A DNA stretch of 64,000 bases from Actinomadura sp. J1-007 (GTDB lineage Bacteria; Actinomycetota; Actinomycetes; Streptosporangiales; Streptosporangiaceae): positions 4,960,001 to 5,024,000 of the forward strand of contig NZ_WING01000001.1 in the NCBI RefSeq assembly GCF_009793335.1, in the 5' to 3' direction. Positions 50,104 through 58,881 of this stretch are shown here, piece after piece. The translations under genes and the position numbers were made by a program. The notes below the pieces were generated by a model. That model worked only from the letters and a program-made list of their open reading frames with translations. It did no database searches and was not told the DNA's origin. Each line of letters opens with the position of its first letter. Position 1 is the first letter of the stretch.

Positions 50104-50505
50104 GTGCCCGTGTCCGAGAACGGCACGGCCCAGGAGGTCGCGGCCGCGCGCGTGCTCGTCGGCAGCGCGAGCGACTTCCGCGAGGGCGACCGCAAGCTCG
50201 TGCAGGTGGCCGGCCGCACGGTCGGGGTCTTCCGGGTGGAGGGCCGCTTCTACGCGTACGAGAACACCTGCCTGCACCAGGGCGGCCCCGTCTGCGAGGG
50301 CCGCTACTTCCCGAAGATGACCGCGGTCGTCACGGGCGACGGGCGGGTGCTCGGCGAGAAGTACGACGAGTCCGAGCCCCACCTGGTCTGCCCCTGGCAC
50401 GGCTGGGAGTTCGACCTGCGCACCGGGGAGTTCTGCGGGGACCGTTCCAAGAAGCTGCGCTCCTACACCGTCGAGACCGAGGGGGACGAGGTCTATGTCG
50501 CCTGA
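50104..50505 (+). CDS. Rieske [2Fe-2S] ferredoxin-like protein
   Basis: A 133-residue stand-alone Rieske protein. Cluster ligands sit in ENTCLHQGGPVCEGRYF and HLVCPWHGWEFDLRTGE (CxH and CxxH). The segment between them is longer than usual (about 45 residues) and contains KMTAVVTGDGRVLGEKYDES. It would donate electrons to an oxygenase or act as a small ferredoxin. GTG at 50104 or 50110 follows GGAGAGAGG. It overlaps the next gene by 11 bases and is first in a four-gene cassette. Confidence 0.87.
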   Translation: MPVSENGTAQEVAAARVLVGSASDFREGDRKLVQVAGRTVGVFRVEGRFYAYENTCLHQGGPVCEGRYFPKMTAVVTGDGRVLGEKYDESEPHLVCPWHGWEFDLRTGEFCGDRSKKLRSYTVETEGDEVYVA

Positions 50506-50896
50506 GCCGCAAACGCCGTCCGTCACGATGGACCGTTCCGCCGAGGCGGTCGCCGGCGCCCCCGAGACGCCCGCCGCGTCCGCCGAGACGCCCGCCGCGT
50601 CCGCCGCGTCCGCCGAGGCGGTCGCCGAGGCCGAACGGCTCGCGGCGCGGATCGGCGAGCTCGGCCCGGACGCCCTGTCGCCCGACGCCGTCCGCACGCT
50701 CATGACCGCCGCGATCACCGCGTTCGGCCGGCACGTGGACGCGGGCACGCCGGTGCCCGAGCCCGCCGACGCGACGAAGGTCAACGCGACCGACGCGGTG
50801 CGGGCCGCGAGCGCCGTGCTGAAGGCGGTCAACCTCGAAACGTTCGAACTCGCCCTCTGGGAGACCTGGGGCGGCACCCCTTGGAGGACGCGGTGA
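50495..50896 (+). CDS. Conserved small protein of the Rieske/amidohydrolase cassette
   Basis: A 133-residue protein of unknown function. The N-terminal 45 residues are an Ala/Glu/Pro-rich low-complexity stretch built from repeated ETPAASA units. The C-terminal 85 residues look folded: LSPDAVRTLMTAAITAFGRH, TKVNATDAVRAASAVLKAVN and TFELALWETWGG. It overlaps both neighbours (11 bases with the Rieske gene, 4 with the amidohydrolase), so it is co-translated and may be a subunit of the amidohydrolase complex. No known family recognised. Confidence 0.65.
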   Translation: MSPEPQTPSVTMDRSAEAVAGAPETPAASAETPAASAASAEAVAEAERLAARIGELGPDALSPDAVRTLMTAAITAFGRHVDAGTPVPEPADATKVNATDAVRAASAVLKAVNLETFELALWETWGGTPWRTR

Positions 50897-52170
50897 GCGA
50901 GCTGTACGACCGGGGCAAGATCCAGATCGAGAACCTGCTGCGCAACGCGCGCGCCCAGGCCGACCAGCGCGGCTTCGACCGGTTCCCGATCGTGGACGTG
51001 GACTCCCACCACTACGAGGACCGCCGCTGGGACGAGATCATCCCCTACATCGAGGACGACGGGATCCGCGACTGGGCCCGCGCGATGACCGAGCGCAGCG
51101 GCAAGGCGGCGGCGACCACGATCACCACCGCGCAGGTCGGCAACCAGGAGGTCTCCGGGCGCATCCTGCGGGCCGGCCGCAACCAGCTCGCGGACCTGCG
51201 CGACCTGTCGGCCGAGCAGCGCAAGCACGACGACGTCGCGCGGATGCTGTGGGCGATGGACATGATGGGGATCGACTACACGATCATGTTCCCCACCCCG
51301 ATGCTGCACCTCAGCCTGCACCCGGCGGCCGAGGTGGAGGTCGCGCTCGCCCGCGCGTACACCCGGTGGCTGACCGAGGAGCTGCTGCCGCAGGACGACC
51401 GGATCCGCACCCTCGCCTACCTGCCGTTCAACGATCCCGAGGCGAGCCTGCGGATGATCGAGGAGTTCGGCGACACCCCCGGCGTCGTCGGGTTCATGGT
51501 GACGAGCATCCGGTACCGGCCGGTGCACGCCAACGAGTACGCGCCCGTCTACGCCGCCCTCCAGGAGCGCGGGCTGCCGCTCGCGTTCCACGCCGCGTAC
51601 AACTGGCACGAGCAGTCGATGACGCAGCTCAACAAGTTCATCTCGGCGCACGCGCTCGGGTTCTCGTTCTGCAACATCATCCACATGACCAACATGATCG
51701 TGAACGGCATCCCCGAGCGGTTCCCCGGCCTGAAGCTGGCCTGGGTCGAGAGCGGCCTGGCGTGGATCCCGTTCCTGATGCAGCGGCTCGACAACGAGTA
51801 CCTGATGCGGACGTCCGAGGCGCCGCTGCTGAAGAGGCTGCCGAGCGACTACATGCGCGACATGTACTTCTCCACCCAGCCGATGGAGCGCACCGCGCCG
51901 ACCGGGATGATGCGCGAGTCGTTCGAGATGATGAACGCCGAGAACACGCTGCTGTACTCCTCGGACTACCCGCACTGGGACTTCGACGTCCCCTCGGTGA
52001 TCTACGACCTGCCGTTCCTCACCGACCGGGCCCGGCACAAGATCCTCGGCGGGAACGCCTGCGAGCTGTTCGGCCTGCCCACCGACAAGCGCGCCCCCGC
52101 GTCCGCCGCCGAGGCCGGGCTCGCCCCGATGGTCGGCGAGGCCGTCCCCGTCGCGTCCACCCTCTCCTAG
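50893..52170 (+). CDS. Amidohydrolase-2 family metal-dependent enzyme
   Basis: A 425-residue TIM-barrel protein: VDVDSHHYEDRRWDEIIPYI near residue 33, LAFHAAYNWHEQ, FSFCNIIHMTNMIVNGIPER and SSDYPHWDFDVPSVI with the catalytic Asp. It belongs to the ACMSD/amidohydrolase-2 superfamily whose members decarboxylate or hydrolyse carbon-carbon bonds near carboxylates. It is larger than the ACMSD core because of an insert at about 70-115. GTG at 50893 has GGAGG close upstream and overlaps the preceding stop. Substrate unknown. Confidence 0.82.
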   Translation: MSELYDRGKIQIENLLRNARAQADQRGFDRFPIVDVDSHHYEDRRWDEIIPYIEDDGIRDWARAMTERSGKAAATTITTAQVGNQEVSGRILRAGRNQLADLRDLSAEQRKHDDVARMLWAMDMMGIDYTIMFPTPMLHLSLHPAAEVEVALARAYTRWLTEELLPQDDRIRTLAYLPFNDPEASLRMIEEFGDTPGVVGFMVTSIRYRPVHANEYAPVYAALQERGLPLAFHAAYNWHEQSMTQLNKFISAHALGFSFCNIIHMTNMIVNGIPERFPGLKLAWVESGLAWIPFLMQRLDNEYLMRTSEAPLLKRLPSDYMRDMYFSTQPMERTAPTGMMRESFEMMNAENTLLYSSDYPHWDFDVPSVIYDLPFLTDRARHKILGGNACELFGLPTDKRAPASAAEAGLAPMVGEAVPVASTLS

Positions 52171-52183
52171 CGCGGAGCCGATC

Positions 52184-53164
52184 GTGATCATCGACGTGCA
52201 CACGCACATGCTCAGCCAGGACTGGCTCGACCTGCTCGTCGAGCGCTCCGGCACCTACACCCTGCGGGACGCGCCCGGCGGCGCCCGCGCCGTCTACCGC
52301 GGCGGCACGGCGTTCATGACGCTCACGCCCGGCATGTTCGACTACGACCTGCGGATCGCGGAGATGGACAAGGCCGGGGTCGACCTCGCCATCGTGTCGC
52401 TGACCTGCCCGAGCGTCTACTGGGGCGGCGAGGAGGTCAGCGTCCGCGGCGCCCGCATGATCAACGACCACATGGCCGCGGAACGGCGCCGCAGGCCGGA
52501 CCGGATCGGGTTCCTCGCCACGCTGCCCTGGCAGTACCCGGCGGCGGCCGTCGCCGAGCTGGAGCGGGCCTGCGAGCTCGGCGCGGCCGGCGTGATGGTG
52601 CTGGCCAACATCGACGGCCGCTCCCTCACCGACCCGGCGTTCGCCGACGTCTGGCGCGCGATCGACGAGCGGGCGCTGCCCGTCCTCGTGCACCCGACGA
52701 CCCCGCCCGGCGTCGAGGACATGGACATCGAGCGCTACCACCTGGTGTGGAGCGTCGGCTTCACGTTCGACACCACGCTCGCGCTCGCCCGGATGGTCCT
52801 GGACGGCTTCCTGGAGCGGTACCCGAACCTGAAGATCATCGGGAGCCACGCGGCCGGGACGCTGCCGTTCCTGATGGGCCGGCTCGACACCGGGCACCGC
52901 TCGTTCGCCGCGGCCCGCGAGGCGATCGCGGAGATCCCGAGCACGTACGCCGGGCGCGTCTACGCCGACTCGATCGCGTACTCGCCCGCCTCCCTGGCCC
53001 TCACCGTCGAGGTGCTCGGCGAGCGCAACGTGCTGTTCGGCAGCGACTACCCGCACAAGTGCGGGCGCATGGACGAGTGCGTGGACCTGGTGGACACGCT
53101 CCCCGCCGCGCAGGCGGACCTGGTCAGGAGCGGCAACGCGGCCCGGATCTTCGACCTCGCATGA
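52184..53164 (+). CDS. ACMSD-like amidohydrolase/decarboxylase
   Basis: A 326-residue enzyme starting at GTG 52184. Metal ligands: IDVHTHML (His6 and His8), LVHPTTPPG, KIIGSHAAGTLPFLMGRLD and LFGSDYPHKCGRMDE. It is close in length to 2-amino-3-carboxymuconate-6-semialdehyde and resorcylate decarboxylases. It directly follows the larger amidohydrolase (13 bases), suggesting sequential steps or a two-subunit enzyme. Its end overlaps the Nramp gene start. Confidence 0.83.
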   Translation: MIIDVHTHMLSQDWLDLLVERSGTYTLRDAPGGARAVYRGGTAFMTLTPGMFDYDLRIAEMDKAGVDLAIVSLTCPSVYWGGEEVSVRGARMINDHMAAERRRRPDRIGFLATLPWQYPAAAVAELERACELGAAGVMVLANIDGRSLTDPAFADVWRAIDERALPVLVHPTTPPGVEDMDIERYHLVWSVGFTFDTTLALARMVLDGFLERYPNLKIIGSHAAGTLPFLMGRLDTGHRSFAAAREAIAEIPSTYAGRVYADSIAYSPASLALTVEVLGERNVLFGSDYPHKCGRMDECVDLVDTLPAAQADLVRSGNAARIFDLA

Positions 53165-54383
53165 GCGCGACCGGCCTCGGGGCGCCTCCGCCGGTCTCGG
53201 GGCGCCCGTCCGGGGCCGTCTCGCCGCGTTCGGCCCGGCGTTCGTCGCCGCCATCGCGTACGTGGACCCGGGCAACTTCGTCACCAACCTCCAGGGCGGT
53301 GCCCGCCACGGCTACAGCCTGCTCTGGGTGGTGGTGGCGGCGAGCGTGGTCGCGATGCCGGTGCAGTACCTGTCGGCGAAGCTCGGCGTCGTCACCGGCC
53401 GCGACCTCGCGCAGATCTGCGGCGAGCGCTACCCGCGCGCCCGCTGGCTGCTGTGGGCGCAGGCCGAGCTCGTCGCCGCCGCGACCGACCTCGCCGAGTT
53501 CGTCGGCGCGGCGATCGGCCTGAACCTGCTGTTCGGCGTGCCGCTGCCGGTGTCGGCGCTGATCACCGCCGCCGTCGCGTTCGCCCTGCTGTCGCTCCAG
53601 TCCCGCGGCGCGCGCCCGTACGAGCTGGCCATCGCCGCGATGCTCGGCCTGATCGTCGCCGGGTTCCTGTACCAGACGCTGCGGGTCGGCCCGGACGCGC
53701 GCGGCGCCGCGCTCGGGCTCGTCCCGACGCTGCCCGGCGGCGACGGCCCGCTGCTCGCCGTCGGCATCGTCGGCGCGACCGTCATGCCGCACGTGGTCTA
53801 CCTGCACTCGGCGCTCACCGCGGGCCGCCCGCGCTCGCCCCGCACGCTGCGCCTGGAGCGGTACGACATCGTCCTCGCCCTCGGCCTCGCCGGGCTGGTC
53901 AACGCCGCCATGCTGGTGATCGCCGCGAAGCTGTTCCACAACCCCGGCTACCAGAACATCTCGGGCGTCGAGGAGGCGCACGCCGCGTTCGGGACGCTCG
54001 TCGGCGGCGGCGCGGCGCTGACGTTCGCCGTCGTTCTGCTCGCGTCGGGCCTGTCGTCGTCGAGCGTCGGCACGTACGCGGGGCAGGTCGTGATGAACGG
54101 CTTCGTCAGCCTGCGCATCCCGCTGACCTTGCGCCGCCTGCTCACCATGCTGCCCGCGATCGTCCTGCTCGTGCTCGGCGCCGACCCGGGGCACGCGCTC
54201 GTGCTGAGCCAGGTGCTGCTGGCGTTCGGCATCCCGTTCGCGGTGGTCCCGCTGGTGCTGGCGACCCGCGACCCGGCCCTGATGGGCCCCTACGTCAACC
54301 GCCGCGCCACGACCGCCGCCGTCGCGGCCATCGCCGCCCTGATCATCTGCCTCAACGCCTATCTCCTGACCGGCATGCTCTGA
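53161..54383 (+). CDS. Nramp-family divalent metal (or branched) transporter; N-terminus frameshifted
   Basis: The protein has about 11 hydrophobic segments and the Nramp helix-1 motif YVDPGNFVTNLQGGARHGYS, a metal-site DPGN, plus VMPHVVYLHSAL in helix 6. The DPGN frame extends upstream to AAFGPAFVAAIAYV but has no start codon there. An ATG at 53161, overlapping the amidohydrolase stop, is one frame off. A missing G in a run at 53179-53182 or 53199-53202 would join them. An internal ATG/GTG at 53262 would cut helix 1 and is unlikely to be the true start. Nramp proteins import Mn2+ or Fe2+, useful for the metal-dependent enzymes encoded upstream. Confidence 0.82.
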
Positions 54384-54612
54384 CCGGACCGGGCACCCGC
54401 AGCATGGCCGAAATCGGACGGTATGGCGAGGTGGAAATCTGGGAACTGTTGTCAATATCGGTCAAGTCCCACACTCCCGGTTATTGAGAATTGCTTAATG
54501 TCGGTCCAGGGAACGGGCCGCGGCCAGGGCCGTTATAAATGGACGCATTATCGCCTCCGGGTACCCTAGCCGGTGCTTACGGAACGTGCTTGTTTCTCTA
54601 GATATCTGCGGG

Positions 54613-56802
54613 ATGGACGGTTTGGCTGACGGGGCGGCCGAGGGACGCGAAGCGGGCGTCCCGTGGGCGAACGAGCTGCGGGGGTTCGTCGCCGGTCCCG
54701 CGGTCCAGGTCCGGGACGTCGAGGGCGGCATCCAGTTCCATCTGGGCGGGCCGCCGCGCCCGCCCGCGCCCGCGCAACTGCCGTCGCCCGGGTTCGTCGC
54801 CAACCGCAGCGAGGAGCTGCGCGAGCTGAGGCGGCTCGCGGCCGGCGCGGAACGCGCCGCGGACGGCCCGGACGGGGACGCGCCGGGCGCTCCGGCGCTG
54901 GTGGTGATCTGCGGTCCGGGCGGCGTCGGCAAGACCACCCTCGCCCTGCACTGGCTGCACCAGATCGCCCCCGGCTACGACGGCCAGCTCTTCGTCGACC
55001 TGCGGGGCTTCTCCGGCGAGCGCCCCCTCGACTCGGCCGAGCCGCTGGAGCGGTTCCTGCGGGCGCTCGGCGCGGCGGAGGAGGGCCTGCCCGCGCACGT
55101 GGAGGAACGGGCGGCGCTGTTCCGCTCGATGGTCGCCGGACGGCGCGTGATCATCCTGCTCGACAACGCGGTGTCGGCCGCGCAGGTCCGCCCGCTGCTG
55201 CCGGGCGCCGGGCCCGCGCTGGTCGTGGTCACCACCCGGCGGCGCCTCACCGGGCTCGGGGCCGACGGCGCGCGCTTCCTCGACCTCGGCCCGATGGCCG
55301 AGTCGGGCGCCGTCGAGCTGCTCGCCCACATGATCGGCCCGCACCGGATCGGGACGGACGCCGAACGCGAGCGGGCCCGTTCGCTGGTCGCGCTGTGCGG
55401 GCTGCTGCCGCTCGCGGTCTGCGCGACGGGCGCGCGCCTCGCCGCCCGCCGCCGCTGGACCCTCGACCGCGCGGTGCGCGAGCTGGACGACGAGAAGCGC
55501 AGGCTGTCGGCGCTGCGGACCCGCGAGGGCGACATGTCGGTGCAGGCCGCGTTCAACGCCTCCTACGGGGCGCTCGAACCCGCCCAGGCGTCGGCGTACC
55601 GGCGCCTCGGCGTCCATCCCGGCGGCGAGTTCGACGTCGCGGCGGCGGCGGCACTCCTCGGCACGGACCGGGCCGAGGCCGCCGACCTGCTGAACGACCT
55701 CGCCGACGCGAGCCTGCTCGTCGAGGAGCGCGACGACCGCCACCGCTTCCACGACCTCGTGCGCCTGCACGCGCGCGCCATGATGGAACGAGACAACGAC
55801 GATCCGCGCGCCGCCCTCGCGCGGCTCGCCGACCACTACCTGGCGCTCGCGGTCGCCGCCGACGTCACCCTGATGCCGGGCCGCGCCCACCTCGGCGACC
55901 GCCACCCCGCCGAACGCCGCCGCCAGGCGGAGGGCCGCCACCTGTTCGCGGACCGTCCCGCCGCCCGCGCCTGGCTGGAGCAGGAGCAGGACAACCTGGT
56001 CGCGGTCGTCCGGCAGGCCGGCGAGGACGGCCTGCACGACGCCGTGTGGCAGCTCGCCCAGGCGATGTGGCCGCTGTTCCTGCAACGCAAGCACTCCCCG
56101 TTCTGGACCGACGTCTTCCGGCTCGGGACGCGGGCCGCGCGGGCCTGCGGCGACGCCCGAGCCGAGGCCCGGATGCTCTACAGCGCCGGGACCGCCCGCC
56201 TGAACGCCCGCGACATCGACGGCGCCCGCGAGCACTACGCCGAGGCGCTCGCCCTCGAACGGCGGGCCGGGCACGCGCTCGGCGAGGCGTCCGCGCTGGA
56301 GGGCCTCGGCATCGCCGAACTCGACGCCGGCGACCCGGCCGCCGCCGCCGGGCTGTTCGCGCGGGCCCGCGACGTCCACGAACGCCTCGGACGCCCGCGC
56401 GGCGTGGCGCTGATGACCCGGCACATCGGCCGCGCGCACGCCGCGATGGGCCGCCCCGAGGAGGCCGTCCGGCACCTCGCCGACGCCCTCGCCTACTTCG
56501 CGCGCAGCGACGAGCCGTACCACGAGGCGCGCACCCTCACCTTCCTCGGCGCCGCGCACCTCGCGGCCGGGCGGCCCGCCGAGGCCGCGGCGGCGCTCGG
56601 CCGCGGCCTGGAGATCACCCGCGAGAACGGGGCGGCGCACGAGGAGGCGAACGCCCTCGTGCAGCTCGCCCGCGTGGCGGCGCACCGGCGCGACGTCCCC
56701 GCCGAACGCCGCCACCTCGAAGCGGCCCTCGCGATCTACGACAGGCTCAGGGCGCCCGGAGCGGACGCGGTCAGGGAACGGCTCGCCGGCCTCACGCCGT
56801 GA
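54613..56802 (+). CDS. NB-ARC/TPR STAND regulator without DNA-binding domain
   Basis: About 729 residues. The N-terminal peptide NELRGFVAGPAVQVRDVEGG is typical of actinomycete STAND proteins. It is followed by an NB-ARC ATPase (Walker A GPGGVGKTT near residue 100, LFVDLRGFSG, IILLDNAVSAAQVRPLLPG, VVVTTRRRLTGL, FHDLVRLHARAMME) and C-terminal TPR repeats (YAEALALERRAGHALGEASA). No SARP or helix-turn-helix domain precedes it, unlike its neighbour at 59-62 kb. Start: ATG 54613, with a GTG at 54586 open. Likely a signalling switch, partner unknown. Confidence 0.85.
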   Translation: MDGLADGAAEGREAGVPWANELRGFVAGPAVQVRDVEGGIQFHLGGPPRPPAPAQLPSPGFVANRSEELRELRRLAAGAERAADGPDGDAPGAPALVVICGPGGVGKTTLALHWLHQIAPGYDGQLFVDLRGFSGERPLDSAEPLERFLRALGAAEEGLPAHVEERAALFRSMVAGRRVIILLDNAVSAAQVRPLLPGAGPALVVVTTRRRLTGLGADGARFLDLGPMAESGAVELLAHMIGPHRIGTDAERERARSLVALCGLLPLAVCATGARLAARRRWTLDRAVRELDDEKRRLSALRTREGDMSVQAAFNASYGALEPAQASAYRRLGVHPGGEFDVAAAAALLGTDRAEAADLLNDLADASLLVEERDDRHRFHDLVRLHARAMMERDNDDPRAALARLADHYLALAVAADVTLMPGRAHLGDRHPAERRRQAEGRHLFADRPAARAWLEQEQDNLVAVVRQAGEDGLHDAVWQLAQAMWPLFLQRKHSPFWTDVFRLGTRAARACGDARAEARMLYSAGTARLNARDIDGAREHYAEALALERRAGHALGEASALEGLGIAELDAGDPAAAAGLFARARDVHERLGRPRGVALMTRHIGRAHAAMGRPEEAVRHLADALAYFARSDEPYHEARTLTFLGAAHLAAGRPAEAAAALGRGLEITRENGAAHEEANALVQLARVAAHRRDVPAERRHLEAALAIYDRLRAPGADAVRERLAGLTP

Positions 56803-57385
56803 GCCGCCCGTCCCGCCCGTCCTCCACGACGACCCGCACCCCGTCCCGCCGCGCTGCGCCGCCGTGCCGCACGACCGTCAGGCGCGCACCGTCCAGGCCG
56901 TCCAGCGGGTGACCGGACGCGATCCAGGCGTGCACGACCGACGCGTACGACGCGGCGTCCGCCTCGATCCGCGTCCGGCCGTCCAGCGGGACGAGCCGCG
57001 CACGCGCGCCCGCGCGGGTGCCCACGACGCATTCGCCGCCGGGGCGGACCACCACCGCGACGAGGCAGCCCGGATGGCGGGCGAACACGCCGTCCAGCGT
57101 CACCGCGCCGTAGCCGTCCAGCCGTGCCGTGCCGCCGCCGTCCAGCCGGACGATCACGTCCGCGCAGGCCAGCCACGCGGGCGACCGTTCGCCGGGGCCG
57201 GCGGCGAGATGCTCGTCAGCCGGGCGAACGGCGTCGGCGTCGCCTCCGGCGGCTTCGGTCTCGGCGGCGTCCGTACGGCGCAGCGTGAACGACGCGCCGC
57301 GGCCGTTCCACCACGTGGCCACGACCCGTTCGCCGCCGCCGTGTACGTCCTCGCGCGTCCACACGCGCACCAGGGAGATGTCCAT
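56792..57385 (-). CDS. Hypothetical protein downstream of a glycosyltransferase-like gene
   Basis: A 197-residue protein beginning MDISLVRVWTREDVHGGGER. It is rich in Val and Asp and looks like a beta-sandwich. No signal peptide, helix or motif recognised. Its ATG overlaps the stop of the upstream gene by one base, so both are co-expressed. Its 3' end overlaps the convergent STAND gene by 11 bases. Confidence 0.6.
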   Translation of the reverse strand: MDISLVRVWTREDVHGGGERVVATWWNGRGASFTLRRTDAAETEAAGGDADAVRPADEHLAAGPGERSPAWLACADVIVRLDGGGTARLDGYGAVTLDGVFARHPGCLVAVVVRPGGECVVGTRAGARARLVPLDGRTRIEADAASYASVVHAWIASGHPLDGLDGARLTVVRHGGAARRDGVRVVVEDGRDGRLTA

Positions 57386-58566
57386 CAGGCGGCTCGGATT
57401 CCGCCGTTGTAGCGGATCGGGCGCGGGAGGGGGACGGGGGCGACGTCCGGAGGGGCTTCGGGTTCGGGGAGGCGCAGCAGCCGGTACATCTCGCGGCGCA
57501 GGAGGCCGGCCGCCTCGCCCGGCCTGGAGCTGATCGCGTCCCTCAGCGTCGCGTGCGCCTCCGCGTCGTACGCGCGGTCGGCGTCGTCGAGCTGCGGCGC
57601 GAGCGGGCGGCGCCAGGACACGTGCGGCGCGACCGCCGCGAGCCCGCACGGGTGCGAGCCGGGTGCGACGCTGTCCCGCGGGAACGTGCCGAGCAGCACC
57701 GGGACGCCCACGGCCGCGGCGTAGTAGGTCACCGACCCGTGGTCTCCCACGACGCGGTCGGACGCCACGAGGGCCGCCCGCCAGCCCTCCTCGGGCGGCA
57801 GCAGCCGTACGCCCTGGCGCATCGCGTCGGTCTGCCAGGCGAGGACCTGCCGCCTGCCGTACCAGCTCCAGATGTGCGGGTGCAGCGCCGCGACGATCCG
57901 GTACCGGCCGGACGGGAGCGCCGCCGCGATCCGGGACAGCACGTCGGGGCGCCGGCCGAGGAGCGAGTCCTCGTCCCAGGTGGAGCTGACGAAGACCAGG
58001 CGCTGCCCGTCCCGGACGCCGAGCGCCCTCCGGTACGCGTCCCGGTGCGGGAGGCTCGCCGCGAGCCGGTCCAGGCACGGGTCCCCTCCGACGAACGCGA
58101 CGGGCAGCGCCTCCGGGCACTCCCGTTCGAGGCCCCGCAGGTGCCGCTCGTGCGGCAGCGCGATCGCCGACGGCACGACCCGTCCGGCGACGACCATCCG
58201 CTCCCGGATCAGGCCGGTGACCGGCCGCGCCGCCGGCGGCCCGAGCCCGCCGCCGCGGTGCAGCAGCTTGCCCGGCCCCGCGCCGTGCGGGACGGTCAGC
58301 ACCGGCGCGTGCAGTTGGTCGAGCGCCCCGTGGCTCGCCGCGATCGCGAGGTCGAAGCGCGAGTGGACGGCCTGCGCCCACGGCAGGACCAGCCCGCCGA
58401 GCCCCCGCAGCAGCTCGTCCAGCCCGCCGGTGAACGCCGACGCCGGCGGCGCGGTGTAGGCGACGACGAGCCGGCGGTCGCTCTCCAGCATGGGCACGAT
58501 GTCCGCCAGCCGCGTCGCGGCGGTGATGTGATGGGCGACCGCGAGAACCGTCCTCCTGACCGGCAC
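57385..58566 (-). CDS. Glycosyltransferase-B-like conserved actinomycete protein
   Basis: A 393-residue protein. VLAVAHHITAATRLADIVPM opens a Rossmann-like domain, LTVPHGAGPGKLLH sits mid-protein, and RLVFVSSTWDEDSLLGRRP followed by YRIVAALHPHIWSWYG and SDRVVGDHGSVTYYAAAVGVPVLLG matches the C-terminal half of GT-B or CDP-glycerol glycerophosphotransferase-like folds. Conserved proteins of this style are common next to STAND regulators in actinomycetes. GTG at 58566 has AAGGGAT five bases upstream. Enzymatic role is inferred from fold only. Confidence 0.6.
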   Translation of the reverse strand: MPVRRTVLAVAHHITAATRLADIVPMLESDRRLVVAYTAPPASAFTGGLDELLRGLGGLVLPWAQAVHSRFDLAIAASHGALDQLHAPVLTVPHGAGPGKLLHRGGGLGPPAARPVTGLIRERMVVAGRVVPSAIALPHERHLRGLERECPEALPVAFVGGDPCLDRLAASLPHRDAYRRALGVRDGQRLVFVSSTWDEDSLLGRRPDVLSRIAAALPSGRYRIVAALHPHIWSWYGRRQVLAWQTDAMRQGVRLLPPEEGWRAALVASDRVVGDHGSVTYYAAAVGVPVLLGTFPRDSVAPGSHPCGLAAVAPHVSWRRPLAPQLDDADRAYDAEAHATLRDAISSRPGEAAGLLRREMYRLLRLPEPEAPPDVAPVPLPRPIRYNGGIRAA

Positions 58567-58881
58567 GGTCGATCCCTTCCGCGCGTCGAGGCCGAACGGC
58601 CCCGCAGCCACGTGTCAGCCGAGCAGTGCATTTCTCCGAACCTCCTCGACCGGCGTCCCCTCCGCGTGAACGCCGTCCGGCCCGCCTCCCCGCGACGCGG
58701 GCCGGGTGATCCCCTGTCGGTTCGAGCATCGCCCGGATTGCTTGACGAAATCTTGCAGCTGTCCTGACGGATCGGGTCACGGCGTCCCACACCGGCCATG
58801 GGAAAAGCGGTTCGTTCGTGGTCAGAACGGGGCCCTTGATGCGAAAATCGCTTCAAGAGGAATGAATCGTAAGGGGCGCAG
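58567..58881. other. Divergent intergenic region, no gene seen
   Basis: 315 bases between the glycosyltransferase-like gene and the SARP gene. Small frames on both strands lack ribosome binding sites. A TTGACG near 58742 is followed by no good -10. A GC-rich inverted repeat lies near 58680-58710. Nothing further is supportable. Confidence 0.4.
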
